Under the pieces are notes generated by a model. The model was given only the letters and a program-made list of their open reading frames with translations. It had not been told where the DNA came from and ran no database searches. Shown here piece by piece: positions 1 through 8,257 of a stretch of DNA of 64,000 nucleotides (position 1 is its first letter; each line of letters starts with the position of its first letter). A program made the position numbers and the translations under genes. The DNA lies in NCBI GenBank assembly GCA_002706365.1, contig PALM01000045.1, forward strand, positions 36,200 to 100,199, read 5' to 3'. The stretch comes from Flavobacteriales bacterium. GTDB lineage: Bacteria > Bacteroidota > Bacteroidia > Flavobacteriales_E > Vicingaceae.

Positions 1-588
1 TTCAACTTTCTTATCCTTCGACTTAACTTCAGCTACACCACCGGAAATCACCATTTTCATTACATCGGCAGATGAAGCATTAAGTGGGGTTACATTTTCC
101 TTTGGAACAATAAGTAACTGACCAGAGATCGCATATGAAAAAGGCAAGTAAACAGCTACTCTGTCATCACTGATATTGAGCTCTGAAAGATCGTCTTTCG
201 TTACAAATCCAATCCGTTCAATATCATCTCCTACCTTTACTAAGACGGGCTTTTTAAACTGTCTTTTCTTCCCCACAAATGCATTCATCATATCCTTCAG
301 AGAGGTATAAATGATCTTGATCAATGGGGTGTTCTCAATAGTCCGTTCAAATGGCCTTAAATAGTTTACAAAAAAGTGAGTACCCAAGAAGCCAACCAGG
401 GTTACCACCACAAAGAGGATGATTATGCCAAGCCCTGGAATATCCAAATTTATCAAGCTATCCAACTCTGTAACCAACCAAAAGATCACATAGATGGTAG
501 CCGTAATTGGCACCAAATAGAATAACCCCTGCAGGAAATATTTAGCAATTAGTTTATAAATGCGGGTTTGGTCTCTTTTCTTACTCAT
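1..588 (-). CDS. DUF502 family membrane protein (3' end cut by window edge)
   Basis: I translated this frame by hand. It starts at the ATG complementary to 586-588 and stays open to base 1, giving 196 residues with the C-terminus missing. The N-terminus is basic (MSKKRDQTRIYK), followed by two hydrophobic segments (around residues 18-38 and 52-75) with the 'VPITATIYV' and 'GTHFFVNYLRPFERTIENTPLIKIIY' type sequence typical of DUF502. A soluble beta-rich part follows. DUF502 proteins are inner-membrane proteins of unknown function. Family members are usually about 200 residues, so little is missing. The YjbR gene lies 19 bp upstream on the same strand, so they may be cotranscribed. Confidence 0.85.
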   Translation of the reverse strand, partial: MSKKRDQTRIYKLIAKYFLQGLFYLVPITATIYVIFWLVTELDSLINLDIPGLGIIILFVVVTLVGFLGTHFFVNYLRPFERTIENTPLIKIIYTSLKDMMNAFVGKKRQFKKPVLVKVGDDIERIGFVTKDDLSELNISDDRVAVYLPFSYAISGQLLIVPKENVTPLNASSADVMKMVISGGVAEVKSKDKKVE

Positions 589-607
589 TAAGGGTCAAAT
601 TACAATG

Positions 608-964
608 CTAATCTAGGGGTAAAAAGGGCTCTCGTTGCTTTTTAGGCAAAGAACTTACAATGAGATTATAGCTGTCTTTGGTTAGGCGAAAAATAAACTC
701 AGCCTTTAAGCTGCCTCTTGGATCTACTGAATTCCAATGCTCCTTGTTCATATGGTATCCAGGAGTTATTTCCGCATGTCGCTCTCTAAGCTCGATCGCC
801 TTTTCAGGATCCGACTTCAGATTGATCCTTTCAAAGGTTTTTATATCGCATAGGGAAAACATTTTACCCCCGACCTTGAAAACCAACACATCGGGTCCAA
901 AAGGAGTGCTTTCTGTGCATCCTATTAAAGAGAGACAGAAGTCTCTATATTCCTCAATATTCAT
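608..964 (-). CDS. MmcQ/YjbR family protein
   Basis: A 118-residue protein matching the small YjbR/MmcQ family (CyaY-like fold). Recognisable stretches are 'TPFGPDVLVFKVGGKMF' near residues 20-36, 'LKSDPEKAIELRE' in the middle, and 'HMNKEHWNSV' near residues 71-80. Family members are often called DNA-binding from the fold, but the cellular role is unknown. The start codon overlaps the stop of the upstream serine hydrolase by 4 nt (ATGA arrangement), which supports this start and suggests translational coupling. No signal peptide or membrane segment is visible. Confidence 0.9.
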   Translation of the reverse strand: MNIEEYRDFCLSLIGCTESTPFGPDVLVFKVGGKMFSLCDIKTFERINLKSDPEKAIELRERHAEITPGYHMNKEHWNSVDPRGSLKAEFIFRLTKDSYNLIVSSLPKKQREPFLPLD

Positions 965-2136
965 TGGGATTCTAAGTATAATCTGTGGGCAATAGCCAGG
1001 TATTCGTAAAGGTCTGAAGGCACTTTTACACCTTTTTCAGGATCTCTTTTATGCCCCAATCTGACCAGAACCACATCCCAGTCAGGAATGAAGACAATAT
1101 ACTGACCTTGAATCCCTCTGGCGTATCTCACACCTACACCTTCAAAGTCGGCCAGCCACCATTGCAGTGCATAATGTTTTGTGATTTCGCCACTTTCATC
1201 GGCTAGGTTAACAGGCTTAAATGCGTCTTTAATATATGTAGTATCTAATAACTGTTCATTGCCCCATTGCCCATCCTGCAGCATCAATTTCCCGATTCTA
1301 GCAAAGTCTCGAGCGTTGCTATAGAAGCAACAATATGCTTTTTCAAGCCCATCCTTTTCTGCGATAGTCCACAGGGCATCCTTAGAGGCTCCTATTTTTG
1401 TCCATACCTTCTCAGAGAAGAATTCTGATAGGTTTTTACCGCAGGCTTCTTTAATGATAAACGAAAGGATCAAAGTATTGCCACCTTGATATTTCCACAC
1501 CTCTCCACTAGGATGAATTGCCTGCTTCGATAGCGTGAGTTCTTTAAGTTCCTTACCGTAATAGGTTTTGGCCATAAAACCGAATGGGTCTCCATAGCTC
1601 TCCCCAAAGTCCACTCCGGAACTCATTTGCAAGAGATGTCTTATCGTGATATTTTCAAGTTCAGAGTTTTGAAGCTCCGGTAAGAACTCTGATGCTTTTT
1701 GATCCAGGGATTGTATACAGCCGTCTTGCAGAGCTGCACCTATGGCAACGGAAACAAGGCTTTTGGCTACAGAAAATGAATTTGAGTATGAGTCTGAAGA
1801 AAAATCTTCCCAATAGCGCTCAAGTCGGATAGTGTCTGATTTGATCAAAAGAAAGGCAGTGGATTCCCACTTCTCCAAGACCTCTTCTTCCTCTTCTGTA
1901 AGATTGAAGTCCATCTTTGGATCCATATTCCAAGGTCTATGTCGATCGGCTTTCACCAATCTATTCTCAAACTTACTATGATCAACTATAGTAGGGCCAC
2001 TTTCCCCTTCTAAATAAGTGCTGCTAACAGCCTTTATCAGATATGAATAATCCGTAAAGGAAAGTATGAGCGCAACAATCCCAATTGAGATAAGAAGAGA
2101 GAGTAAAAAACGAAGGATAAATCGAATGAACTTCAC
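961..2136 (-). CDS. Serine hydrolase, beta-lactamase (class C/PBP-like) family
   Basis: A 391-residue protein with one N-terminal membrane anchor (residues 5-28) and an extracytoplasmic beta-lactamase-related domain. The SxxK nucleophile motif is S122-V-A-K125. The second motif is a variant 'Y217-Q-G-G-N' instead of the classical YxN. A C-terminal 'ARGIQGQYIVFIPDWDVVLVRLGH' resembles the HxG-side strand of these esterase or peptidase homologues. Family members include D-alanyl-peptidases, esterases and 6-aminohexanoate hydrolases, so substrate cannot be told. It is the first gene of an apparent three-gene operon with YjbR and DUF502. Confidence 0.85.
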   Translation of the reverse strand: MKFIRFILRFLLSLLISIGIVALILSFTDYSYLIKAVSSTYLEGESGPTIVDHSKFENRLVKADRHRPWNMDPKMDFNLTEEEEEVLEKWESTAFLLIKSDTIRLERYWEDFSSDSYSNSFSVAKSLVSVAIGAALQDGCIQSLDQKASEFLPELQNSELENITIRHLLQMSSGVDFGESYGDPFGFMAKTYYGKELKELTLSKQAIHPSGEVWKYQGGNTLILSFIIKEACGKNLSEFFSEKVWTKIGASKDALWTIAEKDGLEKAYCCFYSNARDFARIGKLMLQDGQWGNEQLLDTTYIKDAFKPVNLADESGEITKHYALQWWLADFEGVGVRYARGIQGQYIVFIPDWDVVLVRLGHKRDPEKGVKVPSDLYEYLAIAHRLYLESQ

Positions 2137-2159
2137 CGTTTAAAGGTAAGGAAGATTCA

Positions 2160-3161
2160 TTAGTCCAAGCCGGCGAGCATGTTTTTCAAACCCGTGATCA
2201 CATTCACCTCAACCGAGTCGATATCTTTTGCTGCTGCAATGTAATATGAGCACCAATCTCCAAGATGGATCAAGTAAAGACTTTTAGCTAGGAAGGAATC
2301 CCCTTCAGCTATTACCTCTTTGATGTTTGAAGTGTAGTTGGAGATTACCTCTTGGTTATAAGAGATCCTTTCTTTGTTTCGATAATAATCATCATCGGAT
2401 CTGAAGAATACCACTGCTAGATTTTCATCTTTATTCTTCCAACCTACTAATTCATTGTGGTTCATTTCGGGAATTACATGATGCCAACAAAGGATCTTAG
2501 AATTCTCATTAAGCTGCTGACGAAAACGGACCAAGATCCCTTCCCATCTGCTTTCTCCGTAAAGAACAGGCATTTTACCATTTAAAAATTTCGCCAGATC
2601 TTTTGCAGAATCTTGAATTTGAGCTTCTTTGGCATCAATGGATGCAATACCTTTTTCCAGATCGTGAATGAATTGAGAGCTAATTAGATTGTAGTTGCTT
2701 AAACAAAAAAGTAGTTGAGGAAATGCCAGACCGAAAGCAGCTCTAGGAGGCAAGCCACCAGGGATGATCAAATGGTTGTGGCCTTTTGATTTAGCGAACT
2801 CTTCGAATTTACCACCTGAAGTGATAATTGCAATTTCTGCTCCTTTTTCAATAGCCTGCTTATATAGGCTAACAGTTTCTTCGGTATTTCCGGAATATGA
2901 ACAGCAAATAACCAGACTGTTTGAGTCAACGAATTTTGGCAGGTGATACCCCTTCAAGCTAGTGAAAGGCACCTTTAATTCATTTTCCACTAGTTTGCTA
3001 ACTATGCTACCGCCAATTCCCGAACCACCTAGTCCGCAAACAACCACATTGCGAATCTCATTCTTAGCTGAAGAGAAATTGCTTTGTTTTCCGATCTCAA
3101 TGGCTTCTTTTAGATGTCGACTAAACGACTCAATAAGCCCTTTCATGTATTCATTCTCCAT
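2160..3161 (-). CDS. Bifunctional phosphoglucose/phosphomannose isomerase
   Basis: A SIS-domain sugar-phosphate isomerase of the archaeal/bacteroidal PGI/PMI family, interconverting glucose-6-P or mannose-6-P with fructose-6-P. Visible signatures are 'GLGGSGIGGS' in the first SIS domain, 'CSYSGNTEET', and the family-specific 'GGLPPRAAFGLAFPQLLF', followed by the C-terminal PGI/PMI domain with 'EMNHNELVGW'. The frame is open to 3191, but the first ten codons encode a hydrophobic run (MAFFLLFVGL) foreign to this cytosolic family. I therefore place the start at the ATG at 3161 (MENEYMKG), giving 333 residues. The ATG at 3146 is equally possible. It is divergent from lysS. Confidence 0.88.
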   Translation of the reverse strand: MENEYMKGLIESFSRHLKEAIEIGKQSNFSSAKNEIRNVVVCGLGGSGIGGSIVSKLVENELKVPFTSLKGYHLPKFVDSNSLVICCSYSGNTEETVSLYKQAIEKGAEIAIITSGGKFEEFAKSKGHNHLIIPGGLPPRAAFGLAFPQLLFCLSNYNLISSQFIHDLEKGIASIDAKEAQIQDSAKDLAKFLNGKMPVLYGESRWEGILVRFRQQLNENSKILCWHHVIPEMNHNELVGWKNKDENLAVVFFRSDDDYYRNKERISYNQEVISNYTSNIKEVIAEGDSFLAKSLYLIHLGDWCSYYIAAAKDIDSVEVNVITGLKNMLAGLD

Positions 3162-3243
3162 AAGGCCTACAAATAAAAGAAAAAATGCCATAATTTGAAT
3201 GCTATATTGTAAGCTGCTGATTAAAGAATTCTTAGCATAATCT

Positions 3244-3251
3244 TATCTTTG
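3244..3251 (+). promoter_or_regulatory. Bacteroidota minus-7 box (TATCTTTG) for lysS
   Basis: TATCTTTG is a perfect match to the TAnnTTTG element used by the primary sigma factor of Bacteroidota, 20 nt upstream of the lysS ATG. No clear TTTG minus-33 element sits at the usual spacing. A short inverted repeat GGCCT (3253-3257) / AGGCC (3265-3269) lies between the box and the start codon and would form a small hairpin in the leader. Confidence 0.6.
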
Positions 3252-3271
3252 CGGCCTAATTTTCAGGCCCT

Positions 3272-4981
3272 ATGAGTAGAGTATTGAGCGAGCAAGAGAT
3301 CAATCGGCGAGAAGCCCTTTCAGAATTGAGAAAGAAGGGAATCAACCCTTTTCCTCCAGAGGAATTTGAAAGGACACATAATAGTGTATCTGCTGTAGAA
3401 GAGTTCCAGAAGGATGAATCTGCCGATATCCAGGTAAAGCTTGCCGGTAGAATCATGAGCAGAAGGATCATGGGTAAAGCCTCTTTTGCTGAGCTTCAAG
3501 ATCAACATGGGAAGATCCAATTGTACTTCAATAGAGACGAGATCTGTCCGGGAGAAGATAAAAGCCTCTACAATGATGTCTTTAAAAAGCTTCTAGATCG
3601 AGGTGATTTTGTCGGGGTAGAAGGGAAGGTCTTTAGAACTCAAGTAGGAGAGATCTCTGTTGATGTAAAATCATTCAAGATTCTCAGTAAGGCTCTTCGC
3701 CCATTGCCAACAGTGAAGACTGATGAAGAAGGAAATAAGCACGACGCTTTTACCGACCCTGAGCAGCGATACCGTCAGCGATATGTGGATTTGATCGTAA
3801 ACCCTGAGGTGAGAGACACTTTTGTGAAGCGCACCAAAGTGATCAATTCCATGCGTGAGTTTTTCAATAAGAAAGGATACCTAGAGGTAGAAACGCCTAT
3901 TCTACAACCTATTCCGGGAGGTGCAGCAGCACGACCGTTCATTACACATCACAACAGCCTCAATACCGACCTCTACTTGAGAATTGCCAATGAGCTTTAC
4001 CTAAAGAGATTGATCGTTGGGGGTTATGAAGGAGTGTATGAATTTGCGAAGGACTTCAGGAATGAAGGTATGGATCGCACTCACAATCCCGAGTTTACCG
4101 TAATGGAGATCTATGTGGCCTATAAAGACTACCACTGGATGATGAAGTTTACAGAGGAGCTTTTGGAAAAGGTGTGTATGGATGTGAATGGTTCTTCCAA
4201 GGTTGAGTTTCAAGGACAGCAGATCGACTTCAAAGCGCCTTATCGCAAGGTACCGATCTTTGAAGCTATTGAAGAGCATACAGGTCACGACCTCACCGAA
4301 AAGAATGAAGATGAAATCAGAACCATCTGCGAAGAATTGAAGGTTGAGGTTGATGAAAGTATGGGCAGAGGAAAAATGATTGATGAGATCTTTGGAGAAT
4401 ACTGTGAGAAGAATTTCATTCAGCCAACATTTATCACTGATTACCCAGTTGAGATGTCGCCATTGTGTAAGAAACACCGTGACAATCCGAATCTAACCGA
4501 GCGATTCGAGCTTATGGTGAATGGGAAGGAAGTAGCGAATGCATATACTGAGCTCAATGATCCGATTGATCAGTTAGAGCGTTTTCAAGACCAATTGAAA
4601 CTCTCTGAAAAAGGAGATGATGAGGCTATGTTCATTGATCATGACTTTGTAAGAGCATTGGAATATGGTATGCCTCCAACTTCTGGAATGGGTATTGGCA
4701 TCGATCGTTTGGTGATGTTCCTCACCAATAATGTATCTATTCAAGAAGTGCTGTTTTTCCCGCAGATGAAGCCTGAAGCGAAGAAAATTGAGCTGAGTGA
4801 TTCTGAGAAAGTCATTTTTGAGATCCTAAAATCTGCCAATGAAATAGACCTTTCAGAGTTGAAAGAAAAGGCCGGCCTGAGCAATAAGCAGTGGGACAAA
4901 GGAATGAAGGGCTTGAATAAAAAGCATTTGGCTGAAGTTCGAGTGGAAGGGGATTTCAAAAAGGTAGTACTAAAAGGGTAA
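3272..4981 (+). CDS. lysS: Lysyl-tRNA synthetase, class II
   Basis: A 569-residue class II synthetase that charges tRNA-Lys. It has the N-terminal OB-fold anticodon domain (about residues 55-160), class II motif 1 around '[18 protein letters not shown]', motif 2 '[20 protein letters not shown]' and motif 3 '[15 protein letters not shown]'. The last 65 residues or so (from '[15 protein letters not shown]') extend beyond the E. coli LysS length. They look like a small helical or winged-helix appendage that I associate with Bacteroidota LysS; its role is not known to me. The start is fixed by the hairpin and promoter box just upstream. Confidence 0.97.
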   Translation: MSRVLSEQEINRREALSELRKKGINPFPPEEFERTHNSVSAVEEFQKDESADIQVKLAGRIMSRRIMGKASFAELQDQHGKIQLYFNRDEICPGEDKSLYNDVFKKLLDRGDFVGVEGKVFRTQVGEISVDVKSFKILSKALRPLPTVKTDEEGNKHDAFTDPEQRYRQRYVDLIVNPEVRDTFVKRTKVINSMREFFNKKGYLEVETPILQPIPGGAAARPFITHHNSLNTDLYLRIANELYLKRLIVGGYEGVYEFAKDFRNEGMDRTHNPEFTVMEIYVAYKDYHWMMKFTEELLEKVCMDVNGSSKVEFQGQQIDFKAPYRKVPIFEAIEEHTGHDLTEKNEDEIRTICEELKVEVDESMGRGKMIDEIFGEYCEKNFIQPTFITDYPVEMSPLCKKHRDNPNLTERFELMVNGKEVANAYTELNDPIDQLERFQDQLKLSEKGDDEAMFIDHDFVRALEYGMPPTSGMGIGIDRLVMFLTNNVSIQEVLFFPQMKPEAKKIELSDSEKVIFEILKSANEIDLSELKEKAGLSNKQWDKGMKGLNKKHLAEVRVEGDFKKVVLKG

Positions 4982-4994
4982 TCACAAGGCTACA

Positions 4995-5960
4995 TCAATG
5001 TAGTCGATATCTAAATTTAGTGTATTGAGTTTTCCCGCTAGCATCATATACATCTATCCTTTTAAGTAAACCTTTCTTATTGTAGAGGTATTCAGTTCTT
5101 CTTTCTACACCAGAGTTAATTACATTCCAATACTTTCTGATTGGTTCCTTTGAAAAGTAATCAAACCGCCATTCAGTTATTGCCCAAAGACTATCAGGTT
5201 CATCATCGAACCTAAGTTCTGTTTTAATTAAACCATCATCAGAATACTTGAACTCTTGTCGATATAAAAAAGATTCATCCATATAATGAATGGCTTCTAT
5301 TTCTCTTCCTGACGTATCGTAATAGATAGAATCAATGGTGCTGTAATAATCATTACCCGTGTATACGGTATCATAAGTAACCCTTGGACGGCCAGTTTCA
5401 ATTGAGCTCTTAATTTCACGTGCAATTCTCAAGTTTTCTAGGTAATGATTTGTGACTGTCTGGCTTGTATCATCATTATAATACTCGTATTCTATTTCTA
5501 AATATAGAGTGTCATTTTTATAGGTATAGTTAATCTCTTCTGCAAGGTGATGCTTTTTGTTTTTATGATATTGCCACACTTTTTGAGAAATCAGCTGATT
5601 CTTTTCATTGTATTCATTGTATGTAACCGTATTCAATCTCTTTGGGTAAGTCCCACTATAAGAAGTATAGCCAATTATGCTGCTATCTTCACTCCACTTT
5701 ACTTCTACTTTACCCCACCGTTCTCCATATTCACCTATTTCTATTTCATTTCCTTCTCTATCATACACGCGATAATCTCCTTTGAATTTTCTGGTTCTCC
5801 AAGTTGAATTTTCCCAATCTTGGAATAACTTATCCTTATAAACATATGTATTAGATGTTCTCTTTTTGACTGCAGGGGGGTAGGGGTAGTAGCTACAAGA
5901 GAATAAAGAGACAGTGACTAGAATCATCACAAAAATCAAAAAGAATAGAGAGTGCTTCAT
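4995..5960 (-). CDS. Hypothetical lipoprotein with repetitive beta-strand (YD/MORN-like) segments
   Basis: The frame is open to 6008, but the natural start is the ATG at 5960, where 'MKHSLFFLIFVMILVTVSLFSC' forms a lipoprotein signal with lipobox LFSC (Cys22). That start lies 1 nt after the upstream gene's stop, so the two are probably translationally coupled. The mature part (about 300 residues) is full of short Tyr/Asp/Lys-rich strands such as 'YNEYNEKNQLISQKVWQYHKN', 'YKNDTLYLEIEYEYYND' and 'KYSDDGLIKTELRF'. This is the pattern of Bacteroidota antisense-strand or MORN-like repeat lipoproteins. No enzymatic motif is visible and I do not recognise the family. Confidence 0.7.
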   Translation of the reverse strand: MKHSLFFLIFVMILVTVSLFSCSYYPYPPAVKKRTSNTYVYKDKLFQDWENSTWRTRKFKGDYRVYDREGNEIEIGEYGERWGKVEVKWSEDSSIIGYTSYSGTYPKRLNTVTYNEYNEKNQLISQKVWQYHKNKKHHLAEEINYTYKNDTLYLEIEYEYYNDDTSQTVTNHYLENLRIAREIKSSIETGRPRVTYDTVYTGNDYYSTIDSIYYDTSGREIEAIHYMDESFLYRQEFKYSDDGLIKTELRFDDEPDSLWAITEWRFDYFSKEPIRKYWNVINSGVERRTEYLYNKKGLLKRIDVYDASGKTQYTKFRYRLH

Positions 5961-5961
5961 T

Positions 5962-7014
5962 TTAAGACATCCAAGTTGTAATTCTATAAAGGAAGAGCTT
6001 CCTTCCATTTATTAATTTAATACGATAATGACTACCACCTCCGGCTAAAGGTCCATATTGACACCCAACGTCTAAAAAACCCTCATTGCCATTGATGAAT
6101 AGGAACTTCCAACATGACTTATCATTACTATATCTTTCGAAAAAATTCTTTAGCTCAGGATCAGACAATTCATTCAAATCCTTTAATGAATTGACTTTTT
6201 CTTCCAGAATAATTTCCGTAGTGTCAAAAGCCGGGCCTTCAAAGTCCCTAAAGAAGTCGTTTTTAAGATATATATGAGAATCTTCTGAAGATTTTGAATA
6301 CTCAGACAAAAATGAATTGTGATATTCCATTTTTAGGAAGTTATAATGGGCACTTCTAACTTCTTTTAATGCAAGTAGATATTGATTGCAATTTTCATTT
6401 GCCCGAATAAAGTTAGTTGTTAAGAGCTCTTTTTTACGATTGCTTGTTTCTAATAATCCTATCTCATAATCTGATTTATACTCAATGACTTTGCTTTTCC
6501 ATAACTCATAATACTTGATAAGTATCTCTTCTGTATTCACTGTTTTGTATTTCAGAAGTATAAACAAGGAGTTTTCTCTCAATTTTGGTAGGCAGCAACC
6601 ATATTGTAAAGGAATTTCACTAGAGTATGCATTATACTTTCTTTGGTAATACTTATTGATAATTTCCCCTATATCAATAAGGTCAGTTTCTATATTTACA
6701 GCAAAGTCGATCAAAAAACTCTCAATTTCATAAGAGTCTTCATTCTCTAGAATATCTTTAAATAATTCAATAGAGGAATTTGTATCTAGTAGCCATACAG
6801 GAATCCCTCGAGTGGATTGAAGGGCAGAATCTAGCCCATAATCATTTGAAATCTCTAGGATCTCTTCTGTTGTAACTATATTAAGCTCTTGTGCACTTAA
6901 ATTGCTTAGAAATAACAAACAGTTGATAGCAATTAGAAGCGGTTTAATTAGGAGTGGCTGCTTACTCCATTTTTGATGAACACTTGATGGTATTATATGA
7001 TGAGAGTTCTTCAT
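5962..7014 (-). CDS. Hypothetical exported protein
   Basis: A 350-residue protein with an unusually long N-terminus. A basic stretch (MKNSHHIIPSSVHQKWSKQ) precedes a hydrophobic segment and a 'LSAQ' signal-peptidase I site near residue 42, so it is probably exported. The mature part is mostly helical with scattered Cys (CC at 'QYGCCLPKL', 'NENCNQYL', 'DKSCWKF', 'VGCQYGPL') and ends in a Gly-rich strand region. I do not recognise a family. The gene runs directly into the lipoprotein at 5960, suggesting the two work together at the cell envelope. The 244 bp upstream to gpsA hold no convincing promoter box. Confidence 0.65.
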   Translation of the reverse strand: MKNSHHIIPSSVHQKWSKQPLLIKPLLIAINCLLFLSNLSAQELNIVTTEEILEISNDYGLDSALQSTRGIPVWLLDTNSSIELFKDILENEDSYEIESFLIDFAVNIETDLIDIGEIINKYYQRKYNAYSSEIPLQYGCCLPKLRENSLFILLKYKTVNTEEILIKYYELWKSKVIEYKSDYEIGLLETSNRKKELLTTNFIRANENCNQYLLALKEVRSAHYNFLKMEYHNSFLSEYSKSSEDSHIYLKNDFFRDFEGPAFDTTEIILEEKVNSLKDLNELSDPELKNFFERYSNDKSCWKFLFINGNEGFLDVGCQYGPLAGGGSHYRIKLINGRKLFLYRITTWMS

Positions 7015-7258
7015 TTTGCTCTGCCAGTTGCAAATTAAACATCAGCCCTTGATGACATAATTGGAAATTGGATAAGTTTGATTCTATAATAAGACACAAG
7101 TTATTAATTCTTATTGCCTGAACTTTCAACTGATCGAATATATAAGCCATGAAAAAGCATCCATTTTGATCAGCAGTGTTATTATTATTTCAAAGTAAGG
7201 GCTATCAACAATACGGCTAAAGTAGTTTTTGTAACTTAGAATTCCTCAAACCACAACC

Positions 7259-8257
7259 TTGAGCAAAAAAAAAGAAGTTTCTGTCATAGGCGGAGGTAGC
7301 TGGGCTACCGCAATCGTCAAAATGCTTTGTAACAACGCAGACCTTGTGCATTGGTGGATGCGTGATGCCGACAAAGCGAACTATATCAATAAGTACTATC
7401 ACAACCCCAGATATCTTTCGGCGGTTCAGTTTGAAAAGGATAAGATTCGCGTAAGCAACGATCTTGAAGATGTGATCAGCTCTGCAGAAACTGTGGTTAT
7501 TGCCACTCCTTCGGCCTTCTTAATGGATGTGTTTGGTGATCGCGATAATAATGACTTGAAAGACAAGATCGTGGTTTCTGCGGTGAAGGGTATTGTGCCC
7601 GAAGTGCATCAAATTCCCGCTCGTTTCTTCCACAAAAGATTTGGAACTCCATACGATAGGATTGTCATGATATCCGGACCTTGTCATGCAGAGGAAGTTG
7701 CTCTTGAGCGACTATCATACCTTACCATTGCTTGTCAGGATGAAGATATTGCCCAGGATTTTGCAGATCGATTGGAGTGCAGATATATCAAGACCAGTGT
7801 TTCTGATGATCTGTTCGGAACCGAGATCTCTGCCATCTTGAAGAATATCTATTCAGTAGCATCCGGGATTTACAATGGCTTGGGATATGGCGACAACTTT
7901 CAAGCGGTTCTAATATCCAATGCCATCCAAGAAATTGAACACTTCGTAGACGCTTTGAATCCAATTCACAGAGATGTGAAGTCATCGGCTTATCTGGGCG
8001 ACCTTATGGTAACAGCATACTCTCAATTTAGTAGGAACAGGACATTTGGAAGCATGGTGGGTAAGGGATATTCTGTGATGTCGGCACAAATGGAAATGAA
8101 CATGACTGCCGAAGGTTATTATGCCGCAAAGAGCATTATGAAGATCAATGAAAAGTACGAGGTTGATATTCCGATAGCCACTGCGGTATACCGCATTTTG
8201 TACGAGAAGATATCTCCGGCGGTAGAGATGAGAATACTCGCAGATAAGCTCACTTAA
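7259..8257 (+). CDS. gpsA: NAD(P)H-dependent glycerol-3-phosphate dehydrogenase
   Basis: A 332-residue enzyme reducing dihydroxyacetone phosphate to sn-glycerol-3-phosphate for phospholipid synthesis. The nucleotide-binding motif 'VIGGGSWATAIVKML' begins at residue 9. 'ISGPCHAEEVALERLSY' matches the GPSHAEE substrate region, and 'AILKNIYSVASGI' carries the catalytic Lys helix. The start codon is TTG: no ATG lies upstream of the Rossmann motif in frame, and the first internal ATG would remove it. The stop codon directly abuts the uvrC stop on the other strand with no intervening base. Confidence 0.95.
   Translation: MSKKKEVSVIGGGSWATAIVKMLCNNADLVHWWMRDADKANYINKYYHNPRYLSAVQFEKDKIRVSNDLEDVISSAETVVIATPSAFLMDVFGDRDNNDLKDKIVVSAVKGIVPEVHQIPARFFHKRFGTPYDRIVMISGPCHAEEVALERLSYLTIACQDEDIAQDFADRLECRYIKTSVSDDLFGTEISAILKNIYSVASGIYNGLGYGDNFQAVLISNAIQEIEHFVDALNPIHRDVKSSAYLGDLMVTAYSQFSRNRTFGSMVGKGYSVMSAQMEMNMTAEGYYAAKSIMKINEKYEVDIPIATAVYRILYEKISPAVEMRILADKLT

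Noticed and set aside
4001..4477. 158-codon frame antisense to lysS
   Set aside because: It lies wholly inside the well-supported lysS gene on the other strand and resembles no protein.
4990..5003. CTACAT-CA-ATGTAG inverted repeat as lysS terminator
   Set aside because: It has a 2-nt loop, a short stem and no T run, and it overlaps the stop of the convergent gene.
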